Of a DNA stretch of 64,000 bases, positions 9,239 through 19,546 are shown in pieces. The stretch comes from Candidatus Woesearchaeota archaeon. Its GTDB lineage: Archaea; Nanobdellota; Nanobdellia; Woesearchaeales; JACPJR01. Every line of letters starts with the position of its first letter. Position 1 is the stretch's first letter. The notes beneath the pieces are model-generated. The model saw only the letters and a program-made list of their open reading frames with translations, had not been told where the DNA came from and made no database searches. The position numbers and the translations under genes are program-made. Location of the stretch: contig JACPJR010000009.1 of the NCBI GenBank assembly GCA_016187565.1, positions 1 to 64,000 on the forward strand, given 5' to 3'.

Positions 9239-9724
9239 ATGTTTGTCTCAAATGCTTCAACATTAATACTCTTAGCCAAAATAAACTCACTACAAACGTT
9301 TGTGGAGAATGCACCAAGAATCGTAATTCCTGAAGTAGTTCAAGCTGAAATATTTGCAAAAAAGACATTTGATACAATGCTCATCGCAAAGGAGATTCAA
9401 AATAAAAAAATTTCCGTTCAAAAAACAAACCCTAAAAGATGGGAAGCTGTAATCGACCAATTCCGGCTTGACGCTGGAGAGGCTGCAACCTATGCTTTAT
9501 TTGATAAAAGAAAACATGGTGCAATTTTGACTGATGACGGCGAACTTATGAAGGTGTGCAAACTTAAACAGATTCCCTTTATTTGTGCACTCGCAATTGT
9601 TGTTAGGCAGTATGAAAAAAAAGTTATAACAAAAGAGCAAGCATTGCGAAAACTGCAAAATTTAGTTGAAATTGGAAGATACAGTCAGAGAATTTACGAT
9701 CATTTTAAACAGGAGGTAATCTAA
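9239..9724 (+). CDS. PIN-like toxin, DUF3368 family
   Basis: This 161-residue protein has the DUF3368 PIN-like pattern: an N-terminal SNASTLILLAKI strand, an EVVQAEI segment, the LDAGEAATYAL motif at about 78 and an LTDDGEL motif near 99. Such proteins are predicted ribonuclease toxins. The partner antitoxin follows after one base in the order toxin then antitoxin. The ATG at 9239 is preferred to upstream frames that overlap pyrC, because a TATA box lies just before it. The pair sits between pyrK and pyrC on the opposite strand, which points to insertion into the pyrimidine cluster. Confidence 0.82.
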   Translation: MFVSNASTLILLAKINSLQTFVENAPRIVIPEVVQAEIFAKKTFDTMLIAKEIQNKKISVQKTNPKRWEAVIDQFRLDAGEAATYALFDKRKHGAILTDDGELMKVCKLKQIPFICALAIVVRQYEKKVITKEQALRKLQNLVEIGRYSQRIYDHFKQEVI

Positions 9725-9725
9725 A

Positions 9726-10010
9726 ATGGAAACAATATCCGTAAGAATGGACACTGAAGATCTTACCTTCTTCTCTCGGGTTTTAAAAGAAAAAAAATCA
9801 ACCGTTCTTCGTGAGCTTGTACAGGAAGGAAAAAAATATAAGGCGATTGAGCTATTCCGCCAAAAAAAAGTAAGTTTAGGGTTAGGAGCAAGATTGGCCG
9901 GGGTAACCTTAAGCGAATTTATTGATTTGTTACGGGAACAGAATGTGACGCTCAATATCGAGGAGAATGATGTTGAAGAAGCCTTGAAAACAGTAAGGAA
10001 AACGTGGTAA
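9726..10010 (+). CDS. UPF0175-family antitoxin
   Basis: This 94-residue protein has the UPF0175 layout: an N-terminal ribbon-helix-helix-like DNA-binding segment (SVRMDTEDLTFF) and a C-terminal segment SLGLGARLAGVTLSEFIDLL. Members pair with DUF3368 toxins and are thought to bind the toxin and autoregulate the operon. It starts one base after the toxin stop, with AGGAGG just inside the toxin end. It converges with pyrK. Confidence 0.82.
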   Translation: METISVRMDTEDLTFFSRVLKEKKSTVLRELVQEGKKYKAIELFRQKKVSLGLGARLAGVTLSEFIDLLREQNVTLNIEENDVEEALKTVRKTW

Positions 10011-10011
10011 C

Positions 10012-10833
10012 TTAAACTTTATGATGTTCTGCTAAACTTACTTTTCTTCCACTTTTGAGTCTGGCAGTTGCTCCAAATTCTGAAAGTGTTGACAAAACTT
10101 TTCCTGAAAACACTGGCCCGTCAATACAGGTGATTTTATCATTAACCATACACTTGCCGCAAACACCAAACCCGCAGGACATATAACGCTCAAGTGATGC
10201 TTCGCAGGGAATCATGTATTGCATACACAGGGCAACAACCTTTTTCATCATAATCTCTGGCCCGCAGGTGTAGATCATTTTGATTGTTTTATTTGATGAA
10301 AGAACTTCTACAAGAACATCGGTCGTAAAGCCTTTTTTTCCGTGGCTGCCATCATCAGTAGTAATTAACATTTCTTGCTTCTTGTAGCGCTGAAGATAGA
10401 TAAGTTGTGCTTTTGATCGTGTTCCATAGATAATAAGCGGATCTTGTAGTTGGTCTATTAAGGTAGCAACTGATGCAATGCCAACACCACCAGCAACAAC
10501 ACAAGCAGGATTTTTTATCGTAAAGCCTTTCCCGTATGGTCCTCGTATTCCCAAACGGTCTCCTCTCTTTAATCGAGTTAATGCTTGGGTGAAAGGCCCA
10601 ACACTTTGAGCGGTAAACGCAAATTCATTATCAGTAGAGTAAGAAATAGCCATAGGTTTTTCATCAACACCCGGAAGCCAGACCATGACAAACTGCCCTG
10701 GTTGGGGAGGTTTGTTAGATCCATTAAGAAAACTCTTAAAGAAAAAACTACACTGTCCTTTTCCCTCCTCCAAAATACGATGGATGGTCATGACCCGAGG
10801 AACATCTGTTTTACACGAACAATTCGTTTCCAT
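10012..10833 (-). CDS. pyrK: Dihydroorotate dehydrogenase electron transfer subunit
   Basis: This 273-residue flavoprotein passes electrons from type 1B dihydroorotate dehydrogenase to NAD. It has an FAD domain (PGQFVMVWLPG near 47, GPYGKGF near 98), an NAD-binding domain (AGGVGIASV near 112, YTCGPEIMM near 190) and a C-terminal [2Fe-2S] ferredoxin-type cluster with the cysteines of CGFGVCGKC plus a later ITC. It lies 71 bases after pyrD on the same strand. The Shine-Dalgarno region contains two copies of AAGGAGTAT. Confidence 0.93.
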   Translation of the reverse strand: METNCSCKTDVPRVMTIHRILEEGKGQCSFFFKSFLNGSNKPPQPGQFVMVWLPGVDEKPMAISYSTDNEFAFTAQSVGPFTQALTRLKRGDRLGIRGPYGKGFTIKNPACVVAGGVGIASVATLIDQLQDPLIIYGTRSKAQLIYLQRYKKQEMLITTDDGSHGKKGFTTDVLVEVLSSNKTIKMIYTCGPEIMMKKVVALCMQYMIPCEASLERYMSCGFGVCGKCMVNDKITCIDGPVFSGKVLSTLSEFGATARLKSGRKVSLAEHHKV

Positions 10834-10904
10834 AACAACACCTTATACTCCTTATACTCCTTATTGTGTCTTTTGTATCCTTTTTGCTATTTCTTCTTGT
10901 TGTT

Positions 10905-11822
10905 TTACTTTTTCTGTTGTTGGTGTGCGCATCCTCTGATTGCATCAAGCGAGGATATCTTATGCTCTTTCATCCACGATTCCATCTCTTCACAAATCTT
11001 GAGGAAGACCTCATCACCATGATAGTAAACTGCCGTACCAATGCCAACAGCAGTAGCACCAGCCATAATCATTTCAATGGCATCTTTACCCGAGGTTACT
11101 CCACCAGTTCCAATGATCGGAATCTTAACCGTTTCATAGATTTCATACACGCATTTCACTGCTATTGGCTTTAATGCAGGGCCTGAAATGCCACCTATTT
11201 TGCTCGCTAATAGTGGTCGGCAGGTTTCAAGGTCAATAACCATACCAGGATAGGCATTAATGGCAGTAATAGCATCTGCGCCAGCCTCTTCAACTGCCTT
11301 TGCCATTGCTTTGATATCATAGATTTTAGGACTGAGTTTAATGCTTACAGGGATCTTTCCAACATTTCGTTTAACCTCTTTGGTTACCTTTGCTGCTAAA
11401 GCTGGATCTGCGTCATAAACCTGCCCGTAATCCATATGAGGACAAGAAATATCAACTTCGATCATTGCTGGCTTCAACGAAGACATTTTTTTTGCAACAC
11501 TGCCAAACTGCTCCAGAGTATAACCAAAGATACTTCCGATAACAGGAATAGAAAGGTCATCTAAACGCTCAAATTCTGTGCATGCACTCTCAATACCTTG
11601 TCCGGGAAGACCAACACCGTTCAGAAATCCACCGGGATAAGCAAACATCGTTGGATTGGGATTACCTTTTCGCTCTTCATGGCAGAGTGATTTAAGCGTA
11701 ACTGCGCCAGCACCTTTTTTACCCAGACGGTCAATCGATTCTTTGGTTACGCCAAGAATTCCTGAAGCAAGGATAGTAGGATTTTGCAGTCGTATCCCAC
11801 AGAGTGTTATGTTCATGGCCAT
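10905..11822 (-). CDS. pyrD: Dihydroorotate dehydrogenase, class 1B
   Basis: This 305-residue FMN TIM-barrel enzyme oxidises dihydroorotate to orotate with PyrK. The catalytic Cys is in EVDISCPHMDYG (about 126), substrate and flavin residues in SIKLSPKI and TAINAY, and the phosphate-binding end in GTGGVTSGKDAIEMIMAGATAVGIGTA-like segments (about 250-275). Class 1B is indicated by the active-site Cys and by the pyrK neighbour. It follows pyrI by 14 bases. Length matches the family. Confidence 0.95.
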   Translation of the reverse strand: MAMNITLCGIRLQNPTILASGILGVTKESIDRLGKKGAGAVTLKSLCHEERKGNPNPTMFAYPGGFLNGVGLPGQGIESACTEFERLDDLSIPVIGSIFGYTLEQFGSVAKKMSSLKPAMIEVDISCPHMDYGQVYDADPALAAKVTKEVKRNVGKIPVSIKLSPKIYDIKAMAKAVEEAGADAITAINAYPGMVIDLETCRPLLASKIGGISGPALKPIAVKCVYEIYETVKIPIIGTGGVTSGKDAIEMIMAGATAVGIGTAVYYHGDEVFLKICEEMESWMKEHKISSLDAIRGCAHQQQKK

Positions 11823-11836
11823 TTTCTTAGCAGTTT

Positions 11837-13347
<1,511 letters not shown>

Positions 13348-13394
13348 TTACACTTTAATAATAAGCCGAGATTTCTGCACTTTTGGTGATTTAA

Positions 13395-14173
13395 ATGGAA
13401 AAATTGAATGAAAAAAAAGAAAGTGGGTAGTACAGCAATACAGAAGCGGTAGAAGTGCTACTTCTACTAAGAAGGTAGGGAAGCCAAAAACGAGTGTTAA
13501 TCCTTCTTTTGTAAAGAAGGTTGTTGAGATCAGAAAATCTATGGACTATGGGAGTGAAAAAATACATTTTGTTCTCAAGAAGTTTGGATTTGGGGTCTCG
13601 CAGCATATTATCCAAAGGATATTGGATGAACAAGGCTTGACAGAGCCATGTGAAAATAGAAGGGGTCAAAGAAAATACGTGAGATATCAATGGCCTCTAA
13701 TCAACTATATGTGGCATACTGATTGGAGCCAGTACAAAGATAAATGGTATTTATCTTTTATAGACGACAGAAGCAGGAAAATCATGGCTTCTGGAGAGTT
13801 TAACAATGCTTATGAAGAAAATACTATTTTCTTGCTTTACCAAGCCATACTGACAAACGAAGTTTGTCCTGCTATAGTATTAAGCGATAAAGGAACGCAA
13901 TTCTATAACAGTACGCCTAATAACAAGGGTGAATTGACACCAAGTTTATTTGAGCAAGAGCTTAACAAGCTTGGAATAGAGTTCTGGACTTCAAGAAGGA
14001 ACCATCCACAAACAAATGGCAAGATGGAGAAATGGTTTGACACATTCAAGAAAAGAAAGAAGAAGCATCCTGATGAGACTTTACAAGAATTTGTAAAGTG
14101 GTATAATGAGGAGAGAATCCATCATGCTTTGGAGTATAAAACCCCAGAAGAAGTTTACAGAGAAAATCTGTAA
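13395..14173 (+). mobile_element. IS481-like transposase with a -1 frameshift at an A8 run
   Basis: The DDE integrase core is carried by the frame from 13412 to 14173. The catalytic residues are in WHTDWSQYKD, VLSDKGTQFY and NGKMEKWFD. A short frame starts at ATG 13395 (MEKLNEKK) and stops at 13430. Reading -1 at the run of eight A (13411-13418, zero-frame A AAA AAA followed by G) joins it to the main frame and gives about 258 residues. This is either programmed frameshifting or a lesion. The N-terminal helix-turn-helix looks short for IS481. Ends are not resolved: AGTTTACA near 13346 on the left and TGTAAACT near 14196 on the right form an 8-bp inverted match. Confidence 0.75.
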
Positions 14174-14212
14174 ACCAATTACCGAATTGTAAACTGATTT
14201 CCGAATTATACG
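14171..14212. repeat. Imperfect tandem repeat at the right IS end
   Basis: Two adjacent copies of a 19-21 base unit, TGTAAACCAATTACCGAAT and TGTAAACTGATTTCCGAAT, follow the transposase stop. They may be transposase-binding subterminal repeats. The remaining bases to 14331 are AT-rich, with no gene seen. Confidence 0.45.
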
Positions 14213-14331
14213 CTTTTGTTGACGATAGAATACCTCACAATTTGAATATTAGTTGACAAACTGAAAAACTATGTGAAGGGGTGTCTCATTTATAAAGTTT
14301 AAAAATAACCTATATACTGCAGAAGCGACAA

Positions 14332-15561
14332 CTAATATAACCGTTTCATGGTATGATGATCTGTTCCACAACAACCACCAATGATCTTAAGATCAAATCT
14401 ATTTACTAATCCGGTAACTCGACTCGCAAAGTCTTCAACGGGAATGGCCTGTTGTGTTGTCATAGATTCATACTTTCGTGGATCATTTTCAGAGGATGCA
14501 TTCGGATGTATTCCTATAATCCAATCACTATTGCGAGGTCTATCTGGACTGGCCAATCCTCCAAAAGTGGAACCCCCATCTCGTTGTAATTGTTCAAGAG
14601 CACGTTCGGTAACTTCAGGGCTATTACAATTGATAGAAATCCCGACAGGAGGATACAATCCTCTGCTTGCAATAAAATGCCGCAAAGCATTTAATGCCAA
14701 CTCTAAACGCTGAGGACCATAAAGATTATGCTGATCACAATAAAGCCTGCCCTGTTCATCCAAACAAAGTGAGATAACATATTCTTTTTGAGGCTCAATT
14801 GCTTGGAAGGTACTGGTCGTAGGATCATAGGATGGTACCAAACGACCAAATGCTTCAGATCCCATGTATCGTACCTTGTTAAGTAAACTCTCCATATACT
14901 TTCGTGTTCCTGAAGTCGTGAGACGGTCTTTTGAATCGCTGATATGCAACACTTTATGTGCTCTGGTAAAGGCTACTGCAGCACCAATTGCTGCATGTAA
15001 GGAGGGGACCGTTTCAAACATAAGATAATCTAATGGATGTCCAAATCTAATGGCTGCAAATACTTGTGGAAGATACTTATTGTCAATATCTGGAGGGGTT
15101 CTTTCTGCTTCATAACATTCAAATGGCGGTCCAACACTCATCGCAAGTAAGGTATTTTCTCGTGATCGTTGAGCATGTGTTATTGCACCTTGTGCAATAG
15201 TTATAGAATCTAAACAGAACTCTAGACCAAGTGCAGGTAAATTAGGATCAACGCCCCTTACTGACGCAGCTGCTTCAAGAACTTGTTTGGCTAATCGAAA
15301 TGAGGGAGTAACAACAACAAGAGGATGATCATTTGGAACGCTAGCTACATAATCTAGTGCAATTTGTTGCAAATAGGCTTGACCTTTTTCGGTAAGTAAG
15401 GCAGAACAACCAGCTCCAAGAGATTCTAAATTTGGCACTCCTGCTGCCATTTGGGGACTTTCAACAACATCTCGAGCAACTCGTTCAGCAACTTGAGTTC
15501 CATAAGGACCAATAATCGAAAGTCTTTGTCCAGTATTAATGAGATCCGATAATCGTGGCAT
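14332..15561 (-). CDS. Homocysteine S-methyltransferase family protein
   Basis: This 409-residue protein has the zinc-dependent S-methyltransferase barrel that methylates homocysteine. The zinc cysteines are at ISINCNSPEV (one Cys, about 301) and the C-terminal GGCCGTDHHTMKRL (two Cys). The N-terminus (RLSIIGPYGTQV) replaces the usual DGGMGT motif of the family, so substrate use may differ. A TATA box (ATTTATAAA) lies before the start, with a short leader. An MTHFR gene is found near 24 kb, so together they could supply methyl groups for methionine. No cobalamin-binding MetH domain is attached. Confidence 0.82.
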   Translation of the reverse strand: MPRLSDLINTGQRLSIIGPYGTQVAERVARDVVESPQMAAGVPNLESLGAGCSALLTEKGQAYLQQIALDYVASVPNDHPLVVVTPSFRLAKQVLEAAASVRGVDPNLPALGLEFCLDSITIAQGAITHAQRSRENTLLAMSVGPPFECYEAERTPPDIDNKYLPQVFAAIRFGHPLDYLMFETVPSLHAAIGAAVAFTRAHKVLHISDSKDRLTTSGTRKYMESLLNKVRYMGSEAFGRLVPSYDPTTSTFQAIEPQKEYVISLCLDEQGRLYCDQHNLYGPQRLELALNALRHFIASRGLYPPVGISINCNSPEVTERALEQLQRDGGSTFGGLASPDRPRNSDWIIGIHPNASSENDPRKYESMTTQQAIPVEDFASRVTGLVNRFDLKIIGGCCGTDHHTMKRLY

Positions 15562-15684
15562 AGTATCTCATCAGAGAAAATCAGGGGTTTATAAATGTTT
15601 GCTTTGATAGCATTTTTAAGTAGTTACAATCTAGTGGACGTGGCCCATATTTGCTCTGTCTCAATGAAGGAAAAGATACCTTCG

Positions 15685-16470
15685 CTAATAGAACTCCTGA
15701 AGCCTACGTTCGTTTCTCTGTTTTGGCGATTCGCTTTGTCCTTTCCTTGCTTCTCCCTTATCTTCGGTAATAAGACTCATAAATTTCTTCTGCGATCTCT
15801 GTGGAAGCACATCACGCACAAAACGGACTAATGTCTCTGGTTTTCCAAGTGGGGAGGTCTGAAAGATAGGTAAAAGTTTCTCTTCAAAGGAAGGCTTGCT
15901 GACTATTCGTTGAATTTCTGCATTTGTCAGAAGAAGGCTGAGAAGTTGTGCTCTGCTGTTCTGCGTAAGGAGTTTCTCATCCTTGTCAGTGCTTATCAGC
16001 TGGGCAAGTTTTTCTGCATTACCAAGGAATACATATTTCAAGAGCTGTAAGGTCCTGATCACTGGGCTCTGATAATTCTGTTTGTCAAGGGTAGTAAAAA
16101 CATCGTAAAGAACATTCTCAAATCGAAGAATTTGAATGCCTGGAAGCTCTTGGGGCACTTCATTGACGCCAATAACCAGAACTCGGGTATATTCATAGAC
16201 TTCTCCGAGGTGTTCTTTGATACAGGCATTAACGGTCTTGACAACCGCACGACTCGTAAACTTGTTCAAGTATTCTTCAGAAGCTAAGACACTAGAACTT
16301 ACACTGCAACTTAATTCTATATGCTGGATATGCTCTACTTTTTTGTCTTGCAGCTTGATGGCAAGAATATCAACAGTTCTATTTTTTCCTGCTTTAATAC
16401 TGTTAATAGTAAAAAATCCCTGTCGGTGAAGCCACCAATTCATGATCTCCTTTTCAGGATGCATGAGCAC
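15685..16470 (-). CDS. Uncharacterised protein, possible PD-(D/E)XK nuclease-like fold
   Basis: The 261-residue protein starts with EKEIMNWWLHRQGFFT, then AGKNRTVDILAIKL and HIELSCSVS. The order Glu, then xDILA, then hydrophobic-Glu-x-Ser resembles the core of PD-(D/E)XK enzymes, but the final Lys is not evident. The C-terminal half is helical, ending in a charged tail (ESPKQRNERRLQEF). It stands alone, on the same strand as its neighbours. A nuclease role is only a guess from the core pattern. A TTG reading or the ATG two codons later could also start it. Confidence 0.55.
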   Translation of the reverse strand: MLMHPEKEIMNWWLHRQGFFTINSIKAGKNRTVDILAIKLQDKKVEHIQHIELSCSVSSSVLASEEYLNKFTSRAVVKTVNACIKEHLGEVYEYTRVLVIGVNEVPQELPGIQILRFENVLYDVFTTLDKQNYQSPVIRTLQLLKYVFLGNAEKLAQLISTDKDEKLLTQNSRAQLLSLLLTNAEIQRIVSKPSFEEKLLPIFQTSPLGKPETLVRFVRDVLPQRSQKKFMSLITEDKGEARKGQSESPKQRNERRLQEFY

Positions 16471-16542
16471 ACCCCCTAGACCAAGAAAAAGGACGTGAAG
16501 TATTTAAGGTTTTCGAGTAAAGTCATTTTACGTTAATGGTGT

Positions 16543-18006
16543 CTATAAGCACACTCCTAACTTTGTTGCCAAAAATTCAAGTCTTTCTATCACACCTTTG
16601 TTATATCGTCTAAATCCTTCCTCTAATTCAGACCTTTTTTCTATGAGCTGATCTCTTCTAATCTGATATGTAGGACTGGTTATGAAGTTATAATACTCTC
16701 TCATAACACTTTCCCAAATCTGTTTCTCAGTTAAGTGAGGATGATCATAAACTAACCTTGTAGTATCGAATAATCCCCAATCAGGAGAAAGCCTTCTCTC
16801 CTCATGAGCCCACACTTCCCATACTTGAGTCCCAGGCATAGGAGTAAAGCAGGTTAATCTTAATTCGTCATACGGTTGCTCTCCAGATAAGCCCTCATTT
16901 CTTTTTAAATCTTGTAAAGTATAATTTGGTAAACCTGTCATCCTAAAACCCCAACCCAAAATTCCATGTTCTCTTAATAATCTAAAAGGTTCATAGAAAT
17001 CGAGATGTTTTTGTGCTCCTGGTTTCCTTAAATAAACTCTATCTTCACCAGCAGGAGACTCAACACCTACTGCTATTTTTACAAATCTTCCTTTCGCAAG
17101 TTTTTCAACAAAACGAGGTGTCAAAGCTGCTGCCATAGTTTCTGCTGCAAAATGAATACCTATATCTAAATCTCCCAGTTCTCGAACTAATCTTTCAGCC
17201 CATTGACCAAAAAAGTTTTCTCCTTCAAAGAAGATAGTTTTAACTCCGTTTTCATATAATTGTCTAATCTCTTCTAACACGGAATCTGCTGATTTGACCA
17301 ATACCTTAGAACCATAATAGCTTGGAACTTCACAGAATACACATTCCATCGGACATCCAGCAGATTCTTTAATAGAACCGTAATAACCGGGAGGATAAAC
17401 ACCAAAATTTTGAGATTGCCACTTGTCTGAGAATATTCTCCCGTCATAAGGCATTCTCGACGATATAGCATCCAAATCGAGACGATCATTTTTTGTCCAG
17501 TTAGGATTAATTATCTTCTTTTGAGGATCTCTCTTATTGCCGTGTGGACTGTATTGTTTCAGAAAGTCTTGAAATCTACCGAGATTAGTTCCTCTAAACA
17601 CAAAATCAACGCTCTCCATCTCACAAAAATCACTAGGCCTAAATGTAGCGTGGTAACCCCCCACTACGGTAGTTACACTAGGATTTCTGGATTTAATTTC
17701 TTCTGATAATACTCTTACACCGGGCACATGTAAACTTAACGCTGAGAAACCAACAATAGTTGGATTATGCTGTAAAATATCATCAACAACGTCAACTATA
17801 TCTGTAGTTTGTGGCTGAACAACAACGCCATTCCAACCAGCTCTTCTTGCTATATCAGCTACAAAACTTGGTCCTAAACTTGCCTCAGGAGCGGGATCCA
17901 ATAGTTGTCTAAAGGTTAGTTGTATTTCATCTACTTCTGGAATGGTCTGATGATTTGGTAATTGAGGATAGGTAACCACTATTGTTTCAAGACGTTTATT
18001 TATCAT
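16543..18006 (-). CDS. B12-binding radical SAM protein
   Basis: This 487-residue protein has an N-terminal cobalamin-binding Rossmann domain (about 50-150, with VGFSALSLHVPG and VVGGYHATF) and a radical SAM domain with the cluster motif CPMECVFCE (Cx3Cx2C, about 218-225). The C-terminal part is typical of the BchE-like group. Such enzymes perform methylations or rearrangements on unactivated carbons. It overlaps the adjacent upstream methyltransferase gene by 11 bases, so both are one operon, transcribed away from an Lrp regulator. The substrate is unknown. Confidence 0.88.
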   Translation of the reverse strand: MINKRLETIVVTYPQLPNHQTIPEVDEIQLTFRQLLDPAPEASLGPSFVADIARRAGWNGVVVQPQTTDIVDVVDDILQHNPTIVGFSALSLHVPGVRVLSEEIKSRNPSVTTVVGGYHATFRPSDFCEMESVDFVFRGTNLGRFQDFLKQYSPHGNKRDPQKKIINPNWTKNDRLDLDAISSRMPYDGRIFSDKWQSQNFGVYPPGYYGSIKESAGCPMECVFCEVPSYYGSKVLVKSADSVLEEIRQLYENGVKTIFFEGENFFGQWAERLVRELGDLDIGIHFAAETMAAALTPRFVEKLAKGRFVKIAVGVESPAGEDRVYLRKPGAQKHLDFYEPFRLLREHGILGWGFRMTGLPNYTLQDLKRNEGLSGEQPYDELRLTCFTPMPGTQVWEVWAHEERRLSPDWGLFDTTRLVYDHPHLTEKQIWESVMREYYNFITSPTYQIRRDQLIEKRSELEEGFRRYNKGVIERLEFLATKLGVCL

Positions 18007-18640
18007 TTCTTAGAACGATTTTACAAGCTGTTGAGAATGGATTATCACTTTCGTATCTTTCATCAGATTCGACAGTTATTGGTAATCCTGAATGATAGAG
18101 CAGTCTATCATAATCCATTAAAGAATTCCATACAATCGTTTCTTTTGGAAATCCAACGTTGGCTGCGTGATAAGCAATAAGTTCTTGCCATTTAACTATG
18201 TCTTGGTTTCTCGATTTACAATAATCGAGAATGGCCATTTTAGATCCTGGCTTAGTTACCCTTAACATTTCTTCTAAAGCTTTTCTTGGATCTTTAACAA
18301 CACACAAGGTGAACGTAGAAACTGCCCCGTCAAAATAGCTATCTGAAAAGGTCATGGAATGTACATCCATCTCTTCTAGTTGAATTTGAGCTTCTCCTTT
18401 TTTTTCTCTTGCTACCTCAAGCATTCCTGGTGTAATATCAATGCCAACAACACTAACTCCTCTACAAAAATAAGGTAAGTCTAATCCGGTGCCTACGGCA
18501 GCTTCAAGAACGTTGAATCCAGGCTTAATTCCTAAAGACCCAATAAACTCTTTTCTGTCAATATGCCAATATTTTCTCATAACTGTTTCATAGGTTCTTG
18601 CTCCAGAATTGTAAGCCGTTAGTATATGTTGTTGTTCCAT
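17996..18640 (-). CDS. SAM-dependent methyltransferase (UbiE/Methyltransf_11 type)
   Basis: This class I methyltransferase, 214 residues from the ATG at 18640, has motif I VLEAAVGTGLDLPYF, the acidic VVGIDITPGML strand and a typical motif IV region. The ATG at 18640 is preferred over 18691 because it follows GGAG and the N-terminus MEQQHIL then matches the family. It is the first gene of a two-gene operon with the B12 radical SAM gene. It may act on the same molecule, such as a lipid or quinone-like compound, but the substrate is unknown. Confidence 0.82.
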   Translation of the reverse strand: MEQQHILTAYNSGARTYETVMRKYWHIDRKEFIGSLGIKPGFNVLEAAVGTGLDLPYFCRGVSVVGIDITPGMLEVAREKKGEAQIQLEEMDVHSMTFSDSYFDGAVSTFTLCVVKDPRKALEEMLRVTKPGSKMAILDYCKSRNQDIVKWQELIAYHAANVGFPKETIVWNSLMDYDRLLYHSGLPITVESDERYESDNPFSTACKIVLRNDK

Positions 18641-18746
18641 CTTGTTGCTCCATAAAAATAGTAATATGCTATAGTTTAAGTATTTATTCAAACTATTTTT
18701 ACCAAAAAACGAAATATTTATATATTAATTTACCATAATAGTAAGT

Positions 18747-19247
18747 ATGAAAGAACTATTTTCTATAGAATTTGGAGAGAAAATAAAGTTAGACAATAAA
18801 GACAAAAAAATTATAGAATTAATTCAGAAAAATGCAAGAATTTCGATAAGCCAGATGTCTAGAAAAACAGGCATTCCTCGAGATAGTATTAAGTATAGAT
18901 TAAGAAGATTAGAAAAAGAGAAAGTGATTAGATTTTATCATGCCTTTTTAAATCCTTCAAAATTGGGTTACCCTATGTATACTTATGTTACCTTTGTTCT
19001 CTCAAATGTCACACAAGAGAAAGAGAAAGAATTTATCTCGTTCTTGGTGAGTCACCCAAATATTATTTATGTTTCAAAGAACTCTGGTAAATGGGACTTC
19101 ACTATTGGTATATGTTCAAAAGAATTTAAAGAGTTCGATGATATCATCAGAACTGTTAGATTAAAATTCTCAGATATAATAAAAGAATTTGAGTCTAGCT
19201 CGGTAATACAAGAATATAAGTATGATTATATGGCAGATCTAATATAA
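18747..19247 (+). CDS. Lrp/AsnC family transcriptional regulator
   Basis: The 166-residue protein has an N-terminal winged helix (KIIELIQKNARISISQMSRKTG, split by the usual turn) and a C-terminal RAM-like effector domain. It is divergent from the methyltransferase / B12 radical SAM operon, with overlapping AT-rich TATA sequences in the ~100-base gap, so it probably controls that operon and itself. The spacing of the helix-turn-helix (about 22-60) is normal for the family. Confidence 0.9.
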   Translation: MKELFSIEFGEKIKLDNKDKKIIELIQKNARISISQMSRKTGIPRDSIKYRLRRLEKEKVIRFYHAFLNPSKLGYPMYTYVTFVLSNVTQEKEKEFISFLVSHPNIIYVSKNSGKWDFTIGICSKEFKEFDDIIRTVRLKFSDIIKEFESSSVIQEYKYDYMADLI

Positions 19248-19252
19248 AAAAT

Positions 19253-19546
19253 CTATTCAGAAAGATTTGCAAGGAGTTCGAGTTCGGCAAGTGCGTCATC
19301 AAGGCCATCGTCATACAACAGCTCAATCTCATCAGAAGATACTTGCCCTGGTATCTCTTCTGGAATGACATTGTCATCTCTTTCGAACGTCGTATTTTCG
19401 CGTGGTGGTGGTATCATACCTTCATCAGGAAGAATTTTTTCTACAACCTTTTCCTCTCGTTGTTGAGCGCATCCGAGGCTCGTAACTACCAAGAGGATAA
19501 GAAGAATAAAGACCAGTGGTTTTGTAATCCATTTTACCTTGTTCAT
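19253..19546 (-). CDS. Small predicted lipoprotein
   Basis: This 97-residue protein has a hydrophobic signal (residues 11-24) ending in a lipobox TSLGC with Cys at 26, followed by an acidic, low-complexity tail rich in Glu and Asp. It would be anchored outside the membrane by Lgt. It overlaps the stop of the preceding secreted-protein gene by 4 bases (ATGA), so both are co-translated. No domain is recognised. Confidence 0.72.
   Translation of the reverse strand: MNKVKWITKPLVFILLILLVVTSLGCAQQREEKVVEKILPDEGMIPPPRENTTFERDDNVIPEEIPGQVSSDEIELLYDDGLDDALAELELLANLSE

Noticed and set aside
10846-10865. Tandem TTATACTCC as a possible CRISPR or repeat array
   Set aside because: Only two short copies; they are duplicated Shine-Dalgarno-like AAGGAGTAT before pyrK.
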